64,000 bases of DNA. Source: Streptomyces sp. NL15-2K. GTDB taxonomy: Bacteria; Actinomycetota; Actinomycetes; Streptomycetales; Streptomycetaceae. Position 1 is the stretch's first letter. Every line of letters starts with the position of its first letter. The position numbers and the translations under genes were made by a program. The notes below the pieces were generated by a model. That model ran no database searches. It saw only the letters and a program-made list of their open reading frames with translations, and was not told the origin of the DNA. Positions 26,352 through 33,603 of the stretch are shown here, piece by piece. Where the stretch lies: NCBI RefSeq assembly GCF_030551255.1, contig NZ_CP130630.1, positions 5,251,501-5,315,500 on the forward strand, given 5' to 3'.

Positions 26352-26407
26352 GCTCCGGACAGACGGCTCCGGGCAGACGGCTCCGGGCAGACGGCTCCGG
26401 ACTGACG
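26352..26407. repeat. Four tandem 14-bp repeats before the PfkB kinase gene
   Basis: GCTCCGG(A/G)CAGACG occurs four times head to tail, the last as GCTCCGGACTGACG, in the 173-base gap between nagA and the sugar kinase. The function is unknown; it could be an array of regulator half-sites or simple slippage. Confidence 0.8.
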
Positions 26408-26451
26408 GACGGCAAGCGCAATCTGAGTTTCTTCGGGGGAGGTCGGCCCAG

Positions 26452-27381
26452 GTGATCCTCACAGTCACGCTGAACACCGCTCTCGACATCACCTATCGCG
26501 TACGGTCCCTGCGCCCGCACGCCTCCCACCGGGTGACGGAGGTCACCGAACGGCCGGGCGGCAAGGGCGTGAACGTGGCCCGGGTCCTCGCGGCCCTCGG
26601 GCACGAGGTGACGGTCACCGGCTTCGTGGGCGGCTCCACCGGACGTGTCGTACAGGAACAGCTCACCGCCACACCGGGCGTGGTGGACGCGCTGGTCCCG
26701 GTCGGCGGTCCCACCCGGCGCACGATCGCCGTCGTGGACGACCAGACCGGCGACACCACCCAGCTCAACGAGCCCGGGCCGACGGTCACGCCCGCCGAGT
26801 GGTCCGCCTTCCAGGAGGCGTACGAGGACCTGGTCGCGTCGGTGTCCGCGGTGGCGCTGTGCGGGAGCCTGCCGCCGGGGGTGCCGGTCGGGGCGTATGC
26901 CGGACTGATCCGTACCGCGAGGTCGGCTGGTGTCCCCGTACTCCTGGACACCAGCGGGGAGCCACTGCGGCGCGGGGTCGCGGCCCGCCCGGACATCGTC
27001 AAACCGAACGCCGACGAACTGTCCGAACTGACCGGCTCCCACGAGCCGGTACGCGCCACACAGGACGCCCGCAGGCGCGGCGCCCGGGCCGTCGTCGCCT
27101 CCCTGGGCGCCGAGGGCCTCCTCGCGGCGACCTCGGAGGGCCGCTGGCGCGCCACCCCGCCCACCCGCGTCCACGGCAACCCCACGGGCGCCGGCGACTC
27201 GGCGGTCGCGGGCCTGCTGTCGGGCTTGGTGGAACGACTGCCGTGGCCGGACCGGCTGGCCCGCGCGGTGGCACTGTCGGCGGCGACGGTGCTCGCGCCG
27301 GTGGCGGGGGAGTTCGACCGTTCGGCGTACGAGGAGTTGGTGGGGCGGGTGGCGGTGTCGGGGGAGGTCAGCGCGGCGTGA
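26452..27381 (+). CDS. 1-phosphofructokinase/LacC-type PfkB sugar kinase
   Basis: 309 residues from a GTG at 26452 with GGGGGAGG upstream. PfkB motifs: TLNTALDITYRV, RPGGKGVNVARVLAALG, GSLPPGVP and the C-terminal NPTGAGDSAVAGLLSG (anion hole and catalytic Asp). The N-terminus VILTVTLNTALD groups it with 1-phosphofructokinase and tagatose-6-phosphate kinases. Next to nagKA it may phosphorylate a hexose phosphate from amino sugar catabolism. The exact substrate is open. Confidence 0.85.
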   Translation: MILTVTLNTALDITYRVRSLRPHASHRVTEVTERPGGKGVNVARVLAALGHEVTVTGFVGGSTGRVVQEQLTATPGVVDALVPVGGPTRRTIAVVDDQTGDTTQLNEPGPTVTPAEWSAFQEAYEDLVASVSAVALCGSLPPGVPVGAYAGLIRTARSAGVPVLLDTSGEPLRRGVAARPDIVKPNADELSELTGSHEPVRATQDARRRGARAVVASLGAEGLLAATSEGRWRATPPTRVHGNPTGAGDSAVAGLLSGLVERLPWPDRLARAVALSAATVLAPVAGEFDRSAYEELVGRVAVSGEVSAA

Positions 27382-27396
27382 CGGCCCGACCTCGCG

Positions 27397-28350
27397 CTAT
27401 CGCTTGACCTGCCCGGCCTTCAGCCACAGCCGGTCCAGCAGAACGTCGCACTGGTTGCCGTTCTGGCAGGAGATCGAGATCGTGTTCGTGCCCTTGTTGA
27501 GGCTCGGGTAGGCGTAGGTCTGGGTCCAGCCCTTCGCGAAGTCGCCCTCCGGGGCCTTGGCGAAGTTCCCCAGATTCAGCGTGCTGCCGAACACCTTGCC
27601 GTTGACGGTGAGCGTCATCTCCTGGTCCTTGCCCGGGACGCTGTAGCCCGCGAACAGGGTGTAGACGCCGTCCTTCGGGATGCCGTCGACGGACCAAGTG
27701 ACCTCGGACCCGACCTGGTTGAGCCCGGTCACATAGACGCCGCCCGCAGCGCTGGCGCCCTTGATCTCCGAGGCGGTCGACACACCGGTCCCGAGCCGCA
27801 GCGCCTTCGCGTCGATCTTCGGCAGGTCCGCCGCGCTCGCCCCGCCGCTCTTGCTGCCCGACGGGCTCGGTTCGGAGCTCTGCGAGGTGGTCGGCGTGGT
27901 GGCCGCCTGGTTGTCGCCCCCGCTGTCGCCGTCGTCGCCGTTCATCATCGCCACGCCGATGCCGATGACGACCGCGGCGACCACCGCGATGGCGCCGATC
28001 AGCAGCCCCTTGGTGTTGGGGCCACGGCCCCGTCCACCGCCGCCGGGCATCTGCTGCTGGGTGGTGGGGGCGCCGCCCGGGAAGGTCTCGGGCGCGGCGT
28101 AGTGCGCGTTCGGCTGGCCCTGGGCGCCCTGCTGCTGCGGCGGGGCCTGGCCGTACGGGGCGGTCGCGGCGGCCGGCGCCTGCTGCTGCCCGTACTGACG
28201 CTGGCCGACCGCCCGCACCCGGTTGACGGAGTTCGGGTAGCCGTAGCCACCGGACGGTGGCTGGGCCCCGTTGGCCTGCCCGTCCGCGTAGAGATAGCCG
28301 AACGGGTCGTCGTCCTCGGGCGTGCTCGCGCCGTTGTTGCCGGACGTCAT
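27397..28350 (-). CDS. Membrane-anchored protein with CBM35-like C-terminal domain
   Basis: 317 residues. Residues 1-110 are a Gln/Pro/Gly-rich disordered cytoplasmic part. Residues about 114-136 are one transmembrane helix (GLLIGAIAVVAAVVIGIGVAMM). Then a Ser/Thr/Asp linker leads to a beta-sandwich-like domain from about 175 to the end (YVTGLNQVGSEVTWSVDGIPKDGVYTLFAGY, TLTVNGKVF, NTISISCQNGNQCDVLLDRLWL), which resembles carbohydrate-binding module family 35. It probably displays a sugar-binding domain outside the cell. The ligand is unknown. Confidence 0.75.
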   Translation of the reverse strand: MTSGNNGASTPEDDDPFGYLYADGQANGAQPPSGGYGYPNSVNRVRAVGQRQYGQQQAPAAATAPYGQAPPQQQGAQGQPNAHYAAPETFPGGAPTTQQQMPGGGGRGRGPNTKGLLIGAIAVVAAVVIGIGVAMMNGDDGDSGGDNQAATTPTTSQSSEPSPSGSKSGGASAADLPKIDAKALRLGTGVSTASEIKGASAAGGVYVTGLNQVGSEVTWSVDGIPKDGVYTLFAGYSVPGKDQEMTLTVNGKVFGSTLNLGNFAKAPEGDFAKGWTQTYAYPSLNKGTNTISISCQNGNQCDVLLDRLWLKAGQVKR

Positions 28351-28469
28351 CCCTTGATCTCCTCGGAGGTGCGGTGCGGATGCGAAATGTGCGGTGAGAA
28401 GGGCGAGCCTACCCGCTCCTGATGCCCCAAACGGGTGACTCGGATCGCATCAGCTCGCTGACCTGGAGG

Positions 28470-30128
28470 TCATCCCGCGCGTCTGTGCTGTTTGGGACGG
28501 GATCGTTTCTCGACGTACATCCGCTCGTCAGCGGATTTCAACACCTCGTCCGCCGTCATCCCGCAGTGCGCCCAGCCGATGCCGAAGCTGGCACCGACCC
28601 GCATGGCGCGTCCGTCGACCCGGACGGGCTGGATGATCTCGTTACGCAGGCGTACGGCGAGGTCCTGGGCGTCGGCGCGGCCGAGCCCGTCGGCCAGGAC
28701 GACGAACTCGTCGCCGCCGAGCCGGGCCACGGTGTCGCCGTCCCGGACGGCTCCGGACAGCCGCCGGGCGACCTCGATGAGGACCGCGTCTCCCGCGTTG
28801 TGCCCGAACCGGTCGTTGATCGACTTGAAGCCGTCGAGGTCGCAGAAGAGGACCGCGAGCCCCTTGGCACCGTCGTCACGGTCACCCTCGGGAGCGACGG
28901 TGTGCACGTGGTGGTCGTAGGCGGCGAACGTCTCGCCGCCGCCCGGCCGGAAGTCGAAGCCGTGGCCGCCCGTGTCGTGGACGGGATGGCCGAAGGCCGC
29001 GTCCACGGACTCCAGGGCGCCCGCCTGGGTGGGGCGCTGGCACAGCCGCGAGGAGAGGCGGGCGCGCAGCTCGGCGGAGTTGGGCAGGCCGGTGAGCGAG
29101 TCGTGGGAGGCGCGGTGGGCGAGCTGGAGCTCGCGGCGCTTGCGCTCCTCGATGTCCTCGACGTGGGTGAGCAGGAAGCGGGGTCCGTCGGCGGCGTCGG
29201 CGACGACGGAGTTGCGGAGCGAGACCCAGACGTAGGTGCCGTCGCGGCGGCCGAGCCTGAGTTCCGCGCGCCCGCCCTCGGCGGAGGTCCGCAGGAGCGT
29301 GCCTATGTCCTCGGGGTGGACGAGGTCGGAGAAGGCGTAGCGGCGCATCGCGGAGGCGGGGCGGCCCAGGAGGCGGCACAGGGCGTCGTTGGTCCTGAGG
29401 ATCCGGCCGTGCTGGTCGCCGCCCATCTCGGCGATGGCCATGCCGGAGGGGGCGTACTCGAAGGCCTGCCTGAAGCTTTCCTCACTGGCGCGCAGGGCCT
29501 GCTGCTCCCTTTCGAGCCTGACCAGTGCGCGCTGCATGTTGGCCCGTAGACGCGCGTTGCTGATCGCGATGGCGGCCTGGAAGGCGTACATCTGGAGCGC
29601 CTCGCGTCCCCAGGCGCCCGGTCGGCGGCCGTTGCGCGGCCGGTCCACGGAGAGCACGCCGATCAGCTCGCCGCAGGAGCCGCCGCCCGGCGCGGCGGGC
29701 GTGTACATCGGCGCGAAGAGCCGGTCCGAGGGGTGCCACTCGTCCTCGAAGCGGGGCGCGGGGCCGTCGGTGTACCACTGCGGTACGTCGTCGTCGTCGA
29801 GGACCCAGCCCTCGGTGTGCGGGATGAAGACCAGGTCGCCCCAGTGCTCGCCCATGCCCAGGCGGCGCTCCCAGGACTCGCGCGAGCCGACTCGGCCGGT
29901 GATGAGCGCCTCGGCGGCGGGGTTGCCGGAGAAGGCGGCGACGACGAGATCGCCGTCGGGGCGTACGAGGTTCACGCACGCCAGCTCGTACCCCAACGCC
30001 TGGACCACGCCGTCGGCGACCGTCTGCAGTGTGTCCGCCAGGCTGCGGGCCGTGTTCATGTCGGCCATGACCTGGTGCAACTGTCGCAGGGACGCAAGGC
30101 GGACGTAGGGTTCCGACTCGCTTTCCAT
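28470..30128 (-). CDS. cdgB: GAF-PAS-GGDEF diguanylate cyclase (CdgB type)
   Basis: 552 residues from MESESEPYVR. The order is GAF (about 25-205), PAS/PAC (about 220-330; FEYAPSGMAIAEM, GRRDGTYVWVSLRN, THVEDIEERKRRE), then a GGDEF domain with HRASHDSLTGLPN, LAVLFCDLDGFKSINDRFGH and an intact GGDEF at residue 471. An RxxD inhibitory site (RDGD) lies five residues before GGDEF, so c-di-GMP synthesis with product inhibition is expected. An insertion of about 45 residues, rich in His, Gly and Asp, splits the domain before the FCDLDGFK strand. CdgB controls Streptomyces development and is a BldD target. The symbol is given from architecture and locus memory. Confidence 0.88.
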   Translation of the reverse strand: MESESEPYVRLASLRQLHQVMADMNTARSLADTLQTVADGVVQALGYELACVNLVRPDGDLVVAAFSGNPAAEALITGRVGSRESWERRLGMGEHWGDLVFIPHTEGWVLDDDDVPQWYTDGPAPRFEDEWHPSDRLFAPMYTPAAPGGGSCGELIGVLSVDRPRNGRRPGAWGREALQMYAFQAAIAISNARLRANMQRALVRLEREQQALRASEESFRQAFEYAPSGMAIAEMGGDQHGRILRTNDALCRLLGRPASAMRRYAFSDLVHPEDIGTLLRTSAEGGRAELRLGRRDGTYVWVSLRNSVVADAADGPRFLLTHVEDIEERKRRELQLAHRASHDSLTGLPNSAELRARLSSRLCQRPTQAGALESVDAAFGHPVHDTGGHGFDFRPGGGETFAAYDHHVHTVAPEGDRDDGAKGLAVLFCDLDGFKSINDRFGHNAGDAVLIEVARRLSGAVRDGDTVARLGGDEFVVLADGLGRADAQDLAVRLRNEIIQPVRVDGRAMRVGASFGIGWAHCGMTADEVLKSADERMYVEKRSRPKQHRRAG

Positions 30129-30487
30129 GCTCGCCCTCCCCCCGAGACCTCGCAGCGAATCAAGGGTTCTCATCGGCGTATCGTCCTAGCAGCTTCCCGC
30201 CACTGAATCACAGCGCGCTGCCCACTCGGTACACAGGGTCAACAATTAACGCCCCTTGTGACTCAAGTCACAGCGAAACATGAACAATTGAGTGGGGATT
30301 CTGCGATTTCCCTGTGCGTTTACTGAACGTAAGTTTTGCCTGCGTTTGCGGCGTCTCCTCGCACGCACCTGCGCGCACCTGCAAGCTTCGTGCGAGCTCC
30401 GTCGCGAACCTCCGCCGCGGGTCCTAGGTCCAGACTCCGCCTCGGGCCCGATGTGGCGCCCGCCAACCGCAGATTAGCGTTCCCAGC
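30129..30487. promoter_or_regulatory. Divergent intergenic region with BldD-like palindrome at 30257-30272
   Basis: 359 bases with no supported gene between cdgB and the flavin reductase gene. TGTGACT-CA-AGTCACA at 30257-30272 has perfect 7-base arms and resembles the BldD box (pseudo-palindrome with TNAC and GTNA arms). It is about 130 bases upstream of the cdgB start, which is where a BldD site would be expected for this developmental gene. Binding is inferred. Confidence 0.5.
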
Positions 30488-31096
30488 GTGCCGAACACTC
30501 CGCTTGCCACTCCGCTTGCCCCTCCCCTTGCCACATCCCCCACCCTTTCCCCGCCCGCCTCCGGGCATGCTGAGGGGGTGACCAACGACGAGTTCCGCGC
30601 CGCCATGTCCCGGCTGGCCGCGGGTGTGGTCCTGGTGACCGCGCAGGAGCCCTCGCTCGACCCGGACGACCCCCAGGCGCCGGTCGGCGAGGACGTCGGC
30701 ATGACGGCGACGGCGTTCATGTCGGTCTCCCTGGACCCGCCCCTGGTACTGGTCAGCCTGCGCGAGGGCTCCCGCATGGACGACGTGCTCGCCGAGCAGC
30801 CCCTGTGGGCCGTCTCCGTGCTCTCCGAGAGCCAGCGGCACATCGCCGGCCGCTTCGCCATGAAGGGCCGCCTCAGCGACCGCCTGCTCTTCCAGGACAT
30901 CCCGTACGTCCGCGGCGAGGCGACCGGCGCTCCCCTGGTGGGCGGCGCCCTGGCCATCCTGGAGTGCCATACGGAGCAGCGGGTGCAGGCCGGCGACCAC
31001 GTGCTGGTGATCGGCCGGGTCCTGACGGCGTCGCTGCCGAGCGCGGACGGGGGGCCGCTGACGTATTTCCGGGGGCGGTACCGGCATTTGGGGTGA
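30488..31096 (+). CDS. Flavin reductase-like FMN-binding protein
   Basis: 202 residues from the GTG at 30488 or 172 from the GTG at 30578 (VTNDEFRAAMSRL). The shorter form matches the family better. The longer form has a Pro/Leu/Ala leader and a TAGCGT -10-like element 8-13 bases before its GTG, suggesting leaderless expression. The FMN-binding split barrel is seen in GVVLVTAQ, GMTATAFMSVSLDPPLVLVSL, FAMKGRLSDRLLF and YFRGRYRHLG. Such proteins supply reduced flavin to monooxygenases. The partner is unknown. Confidence 0.82.
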   Translation: MPNTPLATPLAPPLATSPTLSPPASGHAEGVTNDEFRAAMSRLAAGVVLVTAQEPSLDPDDPQAPVGEDVGMTATAFMSVSLDPPLVLVSLREGSRMDDVLAEQPLWAVSVLSESQRHIAGRFAMKGRLSDRLLFQDIPYVRGEATGAPLVGGALAILECHTEQRVQAGDHVLVIGRVLTASLPSADGGPLTYFRGRYRHLG

Positions 31097-31175
31097 CGTA
31101 CGCGGGGTGACGTGGTGCTCGGCGTGACGCGAAATTCCGTCGCCCGCCGGTGATCCATCCGCTTAGGGTGCGCGC

Positions 31176-31646
31176 ATGACAACACCGCCCGGCCTCCACT
31201 TAGAAGAGATCACCCCGCGCACGTTCGACGCCGCCGTCGGCATCCGCGTCCGCCCCGACCAGGAGCACGCCGCCTCACCGGTGATGCAGTCCCTCGCGGA
31301 GGCGTACGTCCGTCCCGCGGGTGTCGCCTGGCCGCGGCTGATCGTCGACGGCGACCGGCCGGTCGGATTCCTCATGGCCTTCTTCGACATCGACTGGAAC
31401 ACGGACGGCACCCTCTTCCGCTCCGGCCTGTGGCGCCTCAACATCGCGGCCGACGCACAGGGCCGCGGCTACGGCCGGTTCGCGGTCGAATCCGTCGCCG
31501 CCGAGATCCGCCGCCGGGGCGGCAAGGAGCTGTACGTCACCTGGCACCCCGGCCCGACCGGCCCGGAAGGCTTCTACCTGGGACTCGGCTTCCGTACGAC
31601 CGGGGAGACGAGCGGGGACCAGGTGGTGGGAGTGCTGGACCTGTAG
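31176..31646 (+). CDS. GNAT-family N-acetyltransferase (spermidine/BltD-like)
   Basis: 156 residues with LHLEEITPRTFDAAVGIRV, GFLMAFFDID, LWRLNIAADAQGRGYGRFAVE (acetyl-CoA pyrophosphate loop RGYGR) and FYLGLGFRTTGE at the C-terminus. The pattern resembles polyamine acetyltransferases of the PaiA/BltD type. The acceptor is not certain. Confidence 0.85.
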   Translation: MTTPPGLHLEEITPRTFDAAVGIRVRPDQEHAASPVMQSLAEAYVRPAGVAWPRLIVDGDRPVGFLMAFFDIDWNTDGTLFRSGLWRLNIAADAQGRGYGRFAVESVAAEIRRRGGKELYVTWHPGPTGPEGFYLGLGFRTTGETSGDQVVGVLDL

Positions 31647-31659
31647 GCGACCGTCGCGC

Positions 31660-32088
31660 CTACGACCAGTCCCGCCCGGTCCGCCCCCGCTTGGTCTGCG
31701 AGCGCTGTTTCTTCTCCCGCAGCCGGCGTTCGTTGATGCCGCGTGGGATCCGGGTCGGCCTGCGCGGCTTGGGCGGCGGGGCCGTCGCCTCGGCGAGGAG
31801 GGAGGCCAGGCGTACGGCGGCGGTCTCGCGGTTGCGCCACTGGGAGCGGTGCTCGGAGGCGCGGACGGTGACGACGCCGTCGACGAGCCGCCCGGCCAGC
31901 CTCTCCAGGGCCCGCTGCTTCCACACCTCGGGCAGCGCCTCGGTCCGCGCGAGGTCGAAGCGCAGCTCCACCTGCGAGTCGCTGGTGTTGACGTGCTGAC
32001 CACCGGGTCCGGACGACCGCGAGAAACGCCACATGAGCTCGGCCTCCGGCAGGGAGACAGAGCCGCGAATCACGTACGGACCAGACAT
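31660..32088 (-). CDS. arfB: Alternative ribosome-rescue factor ArfB (peptidyl-tRNA hydrolase)
   Basis: 142 residues from MSGPYVIRGS; an ATG three codons upstream is also possible. The catalytic loop FSRSSGPGGQHVNTSDSQVEL carries the release-factor GGQ motif, and the C-terminal tail is basic (RLREKKQRSQTKRGR), as needed to enter the empty mRNA channel of stalled ribosomes. It hydrolyses peptidyl-tRNA without a stop codon. It is convergent with the GNAT gene. Confidence 0.93.
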   Translation of the reverse strand: MSGPYVIRGSVSLPEAELMWRFSRSSGPGGQHVNTSDSQVELRFDLARTEALPEVWKQRALERLAGRLVDGVVTVRASEHRSQWRNRETAAVRLASLLAEATAPPPKPRRPTRIPRGINERRLREKKQRSQTKRGRTGRDWS

Positions 32089-32267
32089 GACGTCCATGTT
32101 CCCGTCTCTGACCGGTCCACGTCACCCCAATATCGCTCACGTCTCGCTCACGTCCGCTACTTGGTAAAGAAAGTAAAGACGCGCGGAACCTTCGGTACCC
32201 CCCGCGGCGTTCCTAGGGGTAGCTGTAGCTTCTTGCCGTACGTAAACGAGGGAAGGGACTCCCAACA

Positions 32268-32843
32268 ATGGCTGTAAGCCTGTCCAAGGGTGGCAACGTC
32301 TCGCTCACCAAGGAGGCTCCGGGCCTGACCGCCGTCACCGTGGGCCTCGGCTGGGACGTCCGCACCACCACCGGCACGGACTTCGACCTCGACGCCTCCG
32401 CCATCGCGGTCAACCCGCAGGGCAAGGTCTACTCCGACGCCCACTTCGTCTTCTTCAACAACAAGCAGACCCCGGACCAGACCATCGTCCACACCGGCGA
32501 CAACCGCACGGGCGAGGGCGCGGGCGACGACGAGGCGATCAACGTCAACCTGGCGGGCCTCCCGGCCGACGTCGACAAGATCGTCTTCCCGGTCTCCATC
32601 TACGACGCGGAGAACCGCTCGCAGAACTTCGGCCAGGTCCGCAACGCGTACATCCGCATCGTGAACCAGGCCGGCGGCACCGAGATCGCCCGCTACGACC
32701 TGTCGGAGGACGCGGCGACGGAGACGGCGATGGTCTTCGGCGAGCTGTACCGCAACGGCGCGGAGTGGAAGTTCCGCGCGGTCGGCCAGGGCTACGCCTC
32801 GGGCCTGGTGGGCATCGCTCAGGACTTCGGTGTGAACGTCTGA
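32268..32843 (+). CDS. terD: TerD-family tellurium resistance/stress protein
   Basis: 191 residues. The sequence opens [19 protein letters not shown] and has [20 protein letters not shown] with the Ca-binding Asp cluster, [22 protein letters not shown] and [21 protein letters not shown], all standard for TerD. TerD binds Ca2+ and takes part in envelope stress and tellurite resistance. It stands alone with its own promoter region and terminator; other ter genes are not nearby. Confidence 0.95.
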   Translation: MAVSLSKGGNVSLTKEAPGLTAVTVGLGWDVRTTTGTDFDLDASAIAVNPQGKVYSDAHFVFFNNKQTPDQTIVHTGDNRTGEGAGDDEAINVNLAGLPADVDKIVFPVSIYDAENRSQNFGQVRNAYIRIVNQAGGTEIARYDLSEDAATETAMVFGELYRNGAEWKFRAVGQGYASGLVGIAQDFGVNV

Positions 32844-32861
32844 CGGACGCCTGCTTCATCT

Positions 32862-32897
32862 ACGGAGCCCCTGGCCTTCTCTGGTCAGGGGCTCCGT
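32862..32897 (+). terminator. Terminator of terD
   Basis: ACGGAGCCCCTG at 32862-32873 pairs perfectly with CAGGGGCTCCGT at 32886-32897 around a 12-base loop, 18 bases after the terD stop. Confidence 0.88.
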
Positions 32898-32908
32898 TGC
32901 GGCCGAGC

Positions 32909-33043
32909 TCATGCCGTGACCGGACACGCCAGTTCCGGATGCGCGAGGTTCGGAGAACACGTCACCAGCGCCACAGACAGATAGAAGGGACGTTCGAGGT
33001 AGAAACCGAGCGACACGTCGCCGCCCCAGTCCAGTCGGCTCAT
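32909..33043 (-). CDS. Possible small ORF (44 residues) in a decayed region
   Basis: Begins MSRLDWGGDVSLGFYLERPF and continues with YLSVALVTCSP to PVTA. It starts 33 bases after the stop of a remnant reading frame on the same strand and ends at 32909. The composition looks coding (hydrophobic YLSVALV stretch, codon bias), but I know no family. It may be a true small protein or the tail of a degraded gene. Confidence 0.3.
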   Translation of the reverse strand: MSRLDWGGDVSLGFYLERPFYLSVALVTCSPNLAHPELACPVTA

Positions 33044-33076
33044 CCCACGTTCCCCGCACCAGCGGGCGCGGCTTGA

Positions 33077-33157
33077 TCAGAGGCCGAAGCGCGCCGGATC
33101 GATGCGAATCTCCCCGTCTTCGTCCTCGTACGCGGCCGGCAACTCCAACCATTCGCC
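33077..33157 (-). pseudogene. Remnant C-terminus of an unidentified protein
   Basis: Read leftward, 26 codons encode EWLELPAAYEDEDGEIRID then PARFGL and a TGA. The strand shows normal codon bias and looks like a genuine protein terminus, but the frame is closed upstream by TGA at 33158-33160 after LRRLPS. It suggests a gene lost except for its 3' end. The family was not recognised. Confidence 0.35.
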
Positions 33158-33375
33158 TCACGACGGCAGTCGCCGCAGACACCGTGCGCGTATCCGTGTG
33201 CGACGACGATCCGGCAGCTCCACCGGCCGACCCCTCCAGGACTGCCCACGACAGCGGCAGCGGCAGCGGGCGCGGCAGACGGGACGGCAAACACATCTGG
33301 TTCGAGCTCCGTGACCACCCCGCCCACGGCCAGGGGGTTTCGACGCCGAACATCGACTTCCACGGAACCAAATAA
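33150..33375 (+). pseudogene. Remnant of an anti-sigma/HATPase_c-type ATP-binding regulator
   Basis: The rightward frame reads IRLTTAVAADTVRVSVCDDD, then a Ser/Gly/Arg-rich gap, then DGKHIWFELRDH. The first segment is like the strand before the ATP lid in Streptomyces RsbW-like ATPases (VRVEV.DDDP), and GKHIWFEL is like their terminal GKTVWFEL strand. The N-box and most of the domain are missing, so this is a fragment if the match is right. Such ATPases often accompany XRE/DUF397 genes. Confidence 0.35.
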
Positions 33376-33511
33376 GCGAAAAAACAAAACCAAATCCTCG
33401 AAAAGCCCGGGCAGGCTGACGGATACCCCTCAACCACCACCAGAAATCGCAACCCCACGAGAAATCCGGATACTGTTTCGGTAGCCAACCAACCGACAGG
33501 ACACCGTTAAC

Positions 33512-33525
33512 CGACTGTTCAGTCG
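33512..33525. promoter_or_regulatory. Palindrome upstream of the RiPP cluster, candidate operator
   Basis: CGACTG-TT-CAGTCG is a perfect palindrome about 80 bases before the YcaO start, within an unusually A+T-rich stretch (33370-33600). ACTGTTCAGT-type centres are common in TetR-family operators. No regulator gene is in the cluster, so the regulator would be elsewhere. No clear -35/-10 pair was fixed. Confidence 0.45.
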
Positions 33526-33603
33526 TTCCGTAAAGAAACTCGCAACCCGCGGTGTTACGGTGAAACCGCCCACGAGATTCAGATCCGAACGGGGCGGTGA
33601 CTG

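Noticed and set aside
33049..33066. GTTCCCCGCACCAGCGGG, similar to the core of type I-E CRISPR repeats
   Set aside because: It occurs once, with no second copy at about 61-base spacing and no cas genes. A 6-bp chance hairpin in GC-rich DNA explains it.
32856..33488. 210-codon minus-strand frame across the decayed region
   Set aside because: Its composition is Arg/Gly/Ser-rich with no domain pattern, and the credible peptide segments there lie in other frames.
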